DNA from: an uncultured Spirochaetaceae bacterium
Lineage (GTDB): Bacteria; Spirochaetota; Spirochaetia; SZUA-6; Bin103
DNA length: 8,514 nt
Reading direction: 5' to 3'
NCBI GenBank assembly: GCA_913043885.1
Contig: CAJWOB010000087.1
Span: 1-8,514, forward strand
Made by a program: the position numbers and the translations under genes. Below, one piece after another: positions 1-5,478 of the stretch. How positions within the stretch are numbered: position 1 is the first letter of the stretch; each line of letters starts with the position of its first letter. The notes under the pieces are model-generated. The model was not told where the DNA came from. It did no database searches and was given only the letters and a program-made list of their open reading frames with translations.

Positions 1-579
1 GCGGAACCCGCCGTCCCCGCCGCCGGCTACGTAGATCACGTCGCCCACCGTGGCGGCAGCGGGGCCCCAGACCGCCATCGGCAGAGGCGGACCCGGCTCC
101 CACCGTCCCAGCGCCGGATCGAAGGACCAGACCTCGTCGAACGGCTCGCCACCTTTGCTCATGTGAACGCCGGCAATCGCGTAGACCCGCCCGCGGCAGG
201 CTGTGGCGGTCAACCCGGCGCGGGGAGATGGCAGCGGCGGCAGACACGACCAGCTCTGCCCCGTGAGGTCCAAGGCCTCGAACTCGCCGCGGGTCTTGAA
301 GTGGGTGTCGTCACCGCTCTCCCGTTTCTCCTCGGCGGTACGGATCTGCTTGCCCCCGAGGACGTAGATCCGCTCGTCCAGCAGCGCGGCACCGATGTAA
401 CCGCGACATGTGGGGATCGGCGGGCCAGGGCGCCAGCTGTCGGTTTCGGCGTCGTAGATGTCGACCGTGTCGAGGGTCAGGTCATTCGACCCGGTCGGCA
501 CGTAAATCTCGTTGCCGACTCCGAGCGCCTGGCAGTCATGCTTGGCTTCCGGCAGGGAAGCCCGCCGCACCCATCCCAT
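1..579 (-). CDS. Kelch-repeat beta-propeller protein, C-terminus cut off by window edge
   Basis: The minus-strand frame is open from ATG at 579 to position 1 with no stop, giving 193 residues of an incomplete protein. At least four Kelch blades are visible. Their inner strands read NEIYVPTG (23-30), ERIYVLGG (69-76), GRVYAIAG (130-137) and DVIYVAGG (180-187). They alternate with the usual D-x-x-x-x-x-W ... PP-LP turns: YDAETDSW at 42-49, LDLTGQSW at 103-110 and FDPALGRW at 153-160. Kelch propellers are binding scaffolds or, in a few families such as NanM, sugar epimerases; nothing here identifies a ligand. The protein starts directly in a blade (LPEAK at 9-13) with no signal peptide, so a cytoplasmic location is most likely. 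The second blade carries a charged insertion (about residues 77-98). The start codon overlaps the TGA of the Ldh gene by one base, and a GAGGGCGG stretch upstream can serve as ribosome binding site, so translation is probably coupled. Kelch assignment is firm; function is unknown. Confidence 0.88.
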   Translation of the reverse strand, partial: MGWVRRASLPEAKHDCQALGVGNEIYVPTGSNDLTLDTVDIYDAETDSWRPGPPIPTCRGYIGAALLDERIYVLGGKQIRTAEEKRESGDDTHFKTRGEFEALDLTGQSWSCLPPLPSPRAGLTATACRGRVYAIAGVHMSKGGEPFDEVWSFDPALGRWEPGPPLPMAVWGPAAATVGDVIYVAGGGDGGFR

Positions 580-581
580 CA
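577..581 (-). promoter_or_regulatory. TGATG stop/start overlap coupling the Ldh and Kelch genes
   Basis: Read on the minus strand, the Ldh stop TGA (581-579) shares its A with the ATG (579-577) of the Kelch gene. A purine-rich GAGGGCGG lies about ten bases upstream, inside the last Ldh codons. This arrangement is typical of translational coupling by ribosome re-initiation. Confidence 0.7.
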
Positions 582-1577
582 GCCGCCGCCCTCGAACCGG
601 CTCTGCTCGTAGGCCTTGAACCGGGTCTCGACTTCCAGCTCGCCCGCGATCTCTTCCAGGCAGGCGCGATGGTGATCGCTCACGGAAATCCCATTCTCGG
701 CGTAGTCGCGCTCCCGCTGCCACTCCAGCCCCCCGGGCAGCTCAGACTGCTCGTGTCCCGGGAACGGCTCCAATGCCCGCACCTCAGACACCCAGCGGTC
801 CATCTCCGCCTGGTATTCCCCCACGTCCATGAAGGCCTCGATGCTGAAGGCGGCGATAAACGAGCCCTGGTTGGAGATCCACCTCGACTCGGGCGGGATG
901 AGCTCCGGACTGTAGATGCCGGCGAGGACACCTCCCAGGCCGTAGGGAATCGCGGCAACGCCGAGCTCCTTGAAGAAAGCGAACGGCATCCGCGCAAAGA
1001 GCTCCTCGTCGTACTCGAGCATGCTCGAAGCCATGTCGAGGATGACCGGCGGCTGCTCGCCCGCCGGCAGCGCCACGCTGAGAGGTGAAGCGCCCAGGAC
1101 CCCGCGCACGGAATTCTGCGGGTGGTAGCGGTGGGAGGAGAAAGCGATCCCGATGCAGCCGCGCGCCGCGGCGATGTGCGTGTACTTGCCGGCGCTGCCG
1201 AAGTGGAAGTGGTTGCGCGTCGTGACCGCTCCCGTTCCGTTCTCGAGCGCGCACTCTACCGCCCACTCCGTACCCTGCTTGCAGGGCAGGTGGCCCATGC
1301 CGCCGTCGCCGTCGAGGGTCTGTGTCGTCGTCGTCTGGCGAGTGACGCGGACCTGCGGAGTGGGATTGACCTCGCCGTCGCGGAGCATGCGGCAGTAGCC
1401 CGGCGCCTGCTGCGTGCCGTGGCTGAAGACCCCCCGCAAATCGGTGTGGACCAGCAGCTCGGCCATGGTCCCGGCACCAGCCGGCAACATGCCCGCCCTC
1501 GCGAACAGCGCCTGCACCAATCGCCGCATCTCGTCCGGTGGCACCCGGATACCGCTCCCCGGTGGTACGTTGCCCAT
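579..1577 (-). CDS. Ldh-family (malate/L-lactate dehydrogenase-like) NAD(P)-dependent oxidoreductase, divergent
   Basis: This 332-aa protein is close to the usual length of the Ldh_2 family (malate, L-lactate, ureidoglycolate and related 2-hydroxyacid dehydrogenases, soluble, without a classical Rossmann fold). The N-terminal half matches well: HTDLRGVFSHG at 44-54 corresponds to the family motif ADLRGVxSHG, LDGDGGMGH at 88-96 to vDGdxglGq, RNHFHFGSAG at 121-130 to the catalytic-histidine motif RNxxHFGxAG, and LGASPLSVALPAG at 161-173 to lGtNPlxxxiPag. The C-terminal half is unusual. After DMASS (181-185) the expected Gly-Lys segment is EYDEELFARM, and the expected GGxKGxGL motif is replaced by SNQGSFIAAFSIEAF (235-249). 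Cofactor or substrate use may therefore differ, and no substrate can be named. The ATG at 1577 is preceded by AGGA at good spacing, and the N-terminus (IRVPPDEM) lines up with the family start. It lies 37 nt after the DUF6785 gene and overlaps the Kelch gene by one base, consistent with one operon. Confidence 0.85.
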   Translation of the reverse strand: MGNVPPGSGIRVPPDEMRRLVQALFARAGMLPAGAGTMAELLVHTDLRGVFSHGTQQAPGYCRMLRDGEVNPTPQVRVTRQTTTTQTLDGDGGMGHLPCKQGTEWAVECALENGTGAVTTRNHFHFGSAGKYTHIAAARGCIGIAFSSHRYHPQNSVRGVLGASPLSVALPAGEQPPVILDMASSMLEYDEELFARMPFAFFKELGVAAIPYGLGGVLAGIYSPELIPPESRWISNQGSFIAAFSIEAFMDVGEYQAEMDRWVSEVRALEPFPGHEQSELPGGLEWQRERDYAENGISVSDHHRACLEEIAGELEVETRFKAYEQSRFEGGG

Positions 1578-1614
1578 TACTATCCTATCTCAGTGAAGAA
1601 TCGCTGGCAGAGCC

Positions 1615-3558
1615 CTACTGCCAGCCGAGAACGAAGTTACCGGTCATATCGCTGAAGTAGTCGATCACCAGCCACGTCCCGGACACCACGAAGGCACCCA
1701 GGATCATCCCGATGAAGAAGGGCCGCAGCTGGCGGTAGAGCTTGCTCCCGCCGTACTTGAGCACGATGCCCTTGATCAGCCAGGCGAGAAAGACATTGAA
1801 CCACATCACTCCCGAGGTGAACACCGTCCCGCCCATCGTCAGGCCCAGCGGATGGATGGGCCAGGAGAGAAACCGGGTCTGGCAGAACATGAGGCCCCAC
1901 ATCAGCCCACCACCGAAGAACGTGAACAGCCATCCGCCCAGGTCGGTCGTGGCCGTGCTGTTGAGCATCTGCGCCAGGTACCGGAGCGGAATGTCCGAGG
2001 AGACGTGCCAGAACCAGTTGTGCAGGTTGATACCGCCGTAAGTGTATGACAGGTACAGGATGATCCAGAAGCTGGCGATGAGCGTAACCAGCACCGCCAG
2101 CACCATCGCCCAGAAGTAGGGGCGCCGGCGCTTCTCGGGCACCGCCTCCTCGATCAGCCTGAGATTGTTCGCCGCCGACGCCATAGGAAAGGTGACGATG
2201 TCAGCAGTCCAGGGGTAGGTGTAGGCCAGCCCGGTGAGGCCCTGGCCGCCGAGCTTTTGAGTGCCGAAGCTGGCCATGATGAAGTCGGGAGCGATCAGCG
2301 GTGCCCGCACCAGGGCGACACCGGCCTCCACGACGATGCGCGAGAGCGCCAGGAAAAGCAGGAAAGCGATGATCAGGAACAGCGGCACCGCCCAGATCGG
2401 GACGCCAGCGGCGTTAAGCCAGACCGTCATCACCGCCAGCCCCAAGATGATGCCGAATATCGCCCCCCGGTAGGAGATGATCTCGCCGCCGTCGTCGACA
2501 TCGCGGTCCCAAGCGAATGCCTTGCGGATAACCTCGCGCAGATGGGACCGCGCCTTCCACAAGGTGAAAAGGGCAAACATCACCATCGCCCCAAGCGCCT
2601 GGTGGGTGAGGTAGGGCGCACTCGGGTTCGAGAACCAGCCGAGCTTCTCGGTGCTGGCAATGCCCAGGATCCCGAAGACGCCGCGCTCTATCATGGTCAC
2701 CAGGTAGAAGAACCAGATACCAAGCCCCAAGGGCTGGCTGATGAACCAGGAGAAGCCGAGCAGCGAGAAGGAGAGCTGCACCGGCACGTTGTTCCCCATG
2801 AGCTCGAAGCCGGAGGTCAGCGAGATACCGGGCAGGTACTGGGTGTAGTGACTCAACCCGTTGATCGAGCCGACGAACACCGGCACGGCAAAGCCGCGCC
2901 AGAACATCGCCTTGCGGAACAGGGGCGCGACGATGCCGCCGCTGCGCGACCCGGGTCCGGCGTCCACCATGTCCATCGGGGCCTGCATCATCGGGTAGAG
3001 CAGGCGCTCGTGATTGATCCAATGTTTGCGCAGCACCACCATCAGGCAGATAGCGACCACGTGCAGGGCCATCAGAAAAATCAGCCAGTAGCTCAGGGAC
3101 TCTGCCCATCCCTTCCACGGGATCGCCTCGCCCTCGGGCAACCCCTCGTAGAAACCGCGAATCACCGAGGGTTCGTATGGCGCGATCCACAGGGGAACCA
3201 GCGGCTCGATCAGCTCGCTCCAGTTGTTCTCGGGGGTCGCGTAATAGTAAATGCCGGTGATCATCGGCAGCAGGTGCTCGGCCAACCCGAACGTAGGCAG
3301 GGATGCCGACACGAACATCATCGCGAAGATGAGCACGAGTTCCTCGCGCGAGAGGGCAAAGCTGCGCACCGCCCACGCGACCAGCATGTTACCGAGGACG
3401 AGGTAGAAAAAGAAGAAGAGAGCGATCGGGTTGCTGAAACACCAGGCGACGAAGCTGCCGCGAATGATGGTGTTCGCGTAGATGGCGCCGGTGCCGATCG
3501 CGACGCAGAAGACCGTGCCGAGGAGAAACGCCCTGAACGACGCCCCCCTACCCTCCAT
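1615..3558 (-). CDS. DUF6785/DUF6784-family polytopic membrane protein, putative transporter
   Basis: A 647-aa hydrophobic protein with roughly a dozen or more predicted membrane spans, for example around residues 11-30, 45-64, 73-90, 156-176, 222-232, 265-290, 320-333, 365-382, 387-408, 482-505, 541-559, 576-599 and 612-633. I recognise the DUF6785 family with its C-terminal DUF6784 part from several signatures: RKHWINHERLLYPMMQAP at 177-194, SRIVVEAGVALVRAP at 406-420, SWPIHPLGLTMGG at 565-577, and LIKGIVLKYGG followed by YRQLRPFFIGMILG at 594-621. The family occurs in Planctomycetes, Latescibacteria-like and related bacteria. It has no established function; its topology resembles an inner-membrane secondary transporter, possibly distantly OPT-like, which is my inference. 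The ATG at 3558 has a GAAGG Shine-Dalgarno immediately after the stop of the upstream lipoprotein gene (14-nt gap). The oxidoreductase gene follows 37 nt downstream, so the solute taken up may be the dehydrogenase's substrate or its precursor. Length and both ends look intact. Confidence 0.82.
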   Translation of the reverse strand: MEGRGASFRAFLLGTVFCVAIGTGAIYANTIIRGSFVAWCFSNPIALFFFFYLVLGNMLVAWAVRSFALSREELVLIFAMMFVSASLPTFGLAEHLLPMITGIYYYATPENNWSELIEPLVPLWIAPYEPSVIRGFYEGLPEGEAIPWKGWAESLSYWLIFLMALHVVAICLMVVLRKHWINHERLLYPMMQAPMDMVDAGPGSRSGGIVAPLFRKAMFWRGFAVPVFVGSINGLSHYTQYLPGISLTSGFELMGNNVPVQLSFSLLGFSWFISQPLGLGIWFFYLVTMIERGVFGILGIASTEKLGWFSNPSAPYLTHQALGAMVMFALFTLWKARSHLREVIRKAFAWDRDVDDGGEIISYRGAIFGIILGLAVMTVWLNAAGVPIWAVPLFLIIAFLLFLALSRIVVEAGVALVRAPLIAPDFIMASFGTQKLGGQGLTGLAYTYPWTADIVTFPMASAANNLRLIEEAVPEKRRRPYFWAMVLAVLVTLIASFWIILYLSYTYGGINLHNWFWHVSSDIPLRYLAQMLNSTATTDLGGWLFTFFGGGLMWGLMFCQTRFLSWPIHPLGLTMGGTVFTSGVMWFNVFLAWLIKGIVLKYGGSKLYRQLRPFFIGMILGAFVVSGTWLVIDYFSDMTGNFVLGWQ

Positions 3559-3567
3559 GGCGGACCG

Positions 3568-3572
3568 CCTTC
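3568..3572 (-). promoter_or_regulatory. Ribosome binding site of the DUF6785 gene
   Basis: GAAGG on the minus strand directly follows the TAA of the lipoprotein gene and sits nine bases before the ATG at 3558, which supports that start. A short self-complementary stretch GGCGGTCCGCC (3569-3559) lies between it and the start codon; it is too compact to be called a regulatory hairpin. Confidence 0.55.
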
Positions 3573-5213
3573 TTACTCTTCACCGGGGAGCACGAGGCGC
3601 GCCAGCACCTCTTCGTCGATTCGGATCCGCGCAGCGTATTTGCGCAATATCCCGTCCAGGTACTCGTTGAAGAGCGCCTCCCGCTTCACGACAGTGAGGA
3701 TGCCGCGGATGCGCCCGTCCGCATCCGCCCGCGTCGGCAGTTCGCCACCCCCCATGTCGTTGAGACGGAAAACCGAGAAACCCCCCTTGACCTGCAGCGG
3801 CCCGATAAGCTCGCCGGGAGAGGCGCCGGCGACGGCCTTCATCATCGCCTCTCCATAGACCGGCGTCTCGAAGGAGTGCATGTGGATCTCCGCGTGGCTC
3901 TCGACCGCGCCGTGACGCCGGGTCAGGACCGCCAGGCTGGCGAAGGTCTCACCCGTCCCGAGCCGCGCGCGCACCTGCTCGGCTTCCGGCTCGGTTTCCA
4001 GCAGGATCTCATCGATCTGCCAGGTCTTCGCCGAGCGCAGCTCCTCGCCGCGGGAATCGTAGTAGCGGGATACCTCCTCCTCACTGATCGCTATCTGGTC
4101 GGCCACCTCCTTGCGCAGCGCCCGAATCAGCAGGTCCCGGGTCTTGCGTGCCTTCCATGCCAGGATCTCGTCGGTGTCGGCGTAGCCGACGTTGCGCGCC
4201 TCTTCCCAGAGGAGCACCCGCGGAATGATAAAGTTCTCCGCGGTCCTGACCACGATGGTGCTGTCACCGTAGGGGCTGGGCCCCTCGCGCCGTTCCACCG
4301 CCTTGGCAAAATCACCGACGGTGATCTCGCCTCCTGCGTAGGTGTACAGCGGTCGCGCGCGTTCCTCCCCCGTGGGCACCCCCTCGGCCCGCATCGCGGC
4401 CAGCGTGCGCATCCCTTCCGACTGCAGGGTCAGGTTCATCGTGGCGACCAGTGAATCGATGAGGGCCGCGTTGGCCTGCAGGAAGCGGTCCCGCTTCAGC
4501 TTCCGGCCGATCTGGTCGTAATAGCGGCCGATGTCCGGCTCGGCGAGCGCGCTGCAGTACACGAGCATATAGCCGTCGCTGGTCTCCAGGGGCTCGGAGA
4601 CAGCGCCCGGCGCCAGCGCCGCGAACACATGCCTTGGAACCCCCACCTTCTCCGCATCCCCCCAGTTGAGAACGCCGACGAGCCCGCCGCGCGGGGCCGA
4701 CTTCTGGTCCAGAGAATGGATCTGGGCGAGCGAATCGAAGCGCGCGCCCGACGCCAGCCTGGAGTGAAGGAGTTGCGCCTCTTCCAGGGTGCGCACAAGC
4801 AGCCTGCTCAGCTCCTTCCCCTTGTCGTATTCCAGAAGCAGAAACTGAGCCCTGATGTCCTGGTCGGTAATCTGGAGGGCGGGCATCAACCGATCCCGAT
4901 GATAGGCGTTGGTGGCCCGCTTGCGGAAACGGCGCTCCGCGTCCTCCTGGAATTCCGCATTCTCGTGCATGCCCCGGGCACGGGCCTCGACGACCAGCAC
5001 CTCCTCGAGGATCAGGCTTTCCACGTATTCACGGCGCGCCGCCATGCCGCTCTTCTTGGAATGCAGGGCCGAGTCGAGGCCATCGGTGAATTTCTGTGCC
5101 GTTCCAAGCGTGATCCGGGCCGCGCCGGCCTCCGCCACGATGTCTTCTGCAGACGGTCCGCAGGCCGCGCAGATCAGCATCAGCGCAGCCGTGGTGGACA
5201 AGGATCGAATCAT
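3573..5213 (-). CDS. SurA/PpiD-like parvulin-domain lipoprotein with two degenerate PpiC domains
   Basis: 546 aa from ATG 5213. The N-terminus MIRSLSTTAALMLICAACG is a lipoprotein-type signal with the likely lipidated Cys at 18; position -3 is Cys rather than Leu, so the lipobox is slightly atypical. +2 is Gly, so outer-membrane sorting is plausible. Two PpiC-type parvulin domains are recognisable. The first spans about 134-222, with SLDQKSAPRGGLVG at 167-180 matching the SxDxxSAxxGGxLG signature, then VSEPLETSDGYMLV at 205-218. The second is weaker and spans about 397-487 (IDEILLETE at 400-408, GELIGPLQVKGGFSVFRL at 467-484). A SurA_N-like helical segment precedes each. The histidines expected in SHILV and GYHLI are replaced (R137/M216 and E402/S480), so a chaperone without isomerase activity is likely. 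A TTG at 5366 would add 51 residues in front of the signal peptide, has no supporting features, and was not chosen. The likely role is folding of exported or outer-membrane proteins. The DUF6785 gene follows after 14 nt. Confidence 0.8.
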   Translation of the reverse strand: MIRSLSTTAALMLICAACGPSAEDIVAEAGAARITLGTAQKFTDGLDSALHSKKSGMAARREYVESLILEEVLVVEARARGMHENAEFQEDAERRFRKRATNAYHRDRLMPALQITDQDIRAQFLLLEYDKGKELSRLLVRTLEEAQLLHSRLASGARFDSLAQIHSLDQKSAPRGGLVGVLNWGDAEKVGVPRHVFAALAPGAVSEPLETSDGYMLVYCSALAEPDIGRYYDQIGRKLKRDRFLQANAALIDSLVATMNLTLQSEGMRTLAAMRAEGVPTGEERARPLYTYAGGEITVGDFAKAVERREGPSPYGDSTIVVRTAENFIIPRVLLWEEARNVGYADTDEILAWKARKTRDLLIRALRKEVADQIAISEEEVSRYYDSRGEELRSAKTWQIDEILLETEPEAEQVRARLGTGETFASLAVLTRRHGAVESHAEIHMHSFETPVYGEAMMKAVAGASPGELIGPLQVKGGFSVFRLNDMGGGELPTRADADGRIRGILTVVKREALFNEYLDGILRKYAARIRIDEEVLARLVLPGEE

Positions 5214-5286
5214 ACGTGTTCCCGCTGCCGCACAGCCATCAGAACTCTCGTCCCGGACGCCGGCATCTCCATGTGGGTGCGGTCTC

Positions 5287-5315
5287 AACTTACAGAGCCG
5301 CACAAGCTGCTGCAA
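5287..5315 (-). promoter_or_regulatory. Candidate promoter for the lipoprotein-DUF6785-Ldh-Kelch operon
   Basis: On the minus strand TTGCAG (5315-5310) and TAAGTT (5292-5287) are separated by 17 bases, with a 5' leader of about 70 nt to the ATG at 5213. Each hexamer matches only three of six positions of the E. coli sigma-70 consensus. TAAGTTG is also reminiscent of the TAnnTTTG element of Bacteroidetes promoters. Its position in the only long gap upstream of the operon is the main support. Confidence 0.28.
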
Positions 5316-5379
5316 TTCGCCGGACAGGGTAATAATCGTCGATGAACTCGATATAGACGGCGCCAAAGGAATCCCCGGA

Positions 5380-5400
5380 CTTTCACTGTCACGTTGAAAG
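5380..5400. repeat. Short inverted repeat CTTTCA-N9-TGAAAG
   Basis: A perfect 6-bp dyad with a 9-base spacer lies in the gap, upstream of the candidate promoter. It could be an operator half-site pair or a weak hairpin. A match this short can arise by chance. Confidence 0.25.
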
Positions 5401-5478
5401 CCTGGGAAGGTCGACAGCGAGGCGCGCGGAACTGTCCCGGGAGGACGAGCGTCGCCGGCGAATCGTCGGGGCGTATCG

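Larger units (their letters stand above)
5214..5478. other. Intergenic region between the discoidin-protein gene and the lipoprotein operon
   Basis: 265 bases without a convincing gene. Just after the discoidin-protein stop there is a short perfect palindrome TCGCCGGCGA (5452-5461) and another, TCCCGGGA (5435-5442). Neither is followed by a T-run on the minus strand, so no intrinsic terminator can be called. A small dyad and a weak promoter candidate are listed separately. The gap probably separates two transcription units. Confidence 0.5.

Noticed and set aside
408..1088. Plus-strand open frame of 226 codons over the Kelch/Ldh junction
   Set aside because: It is antisense to two genes with clear family motifs, and its own translation shows no recognisable fold or signal.
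2257..3858. Plus-strand open frame of 533 codons
   Set aside because: It lies antisense to the DUF6785 gene and the 3' end of the lipoprotein gene. Its product is rich in His, Gln, Asp and Arg with no domain pattern, as expected from the opposite strand of a GC-rich membrane-protein gene.
5214..5366. TTG-initiated extension adding 51 residues to the parvulin lipoprotein
   Set aside because: It would bury the lipoprotein signal peptide in the interior, uses a rare start codon, and overlaps the candidate promoter. The ATG at 5213 gives an immediate export signal.
5435..5461. GC-rich palindromes downstream of the discoidin gene as an intrinsic terminator
   Set aside because: The stems are only 8-10 bases of perfect palindrome with no room for a loop, and no T-run follows on the minus strand.
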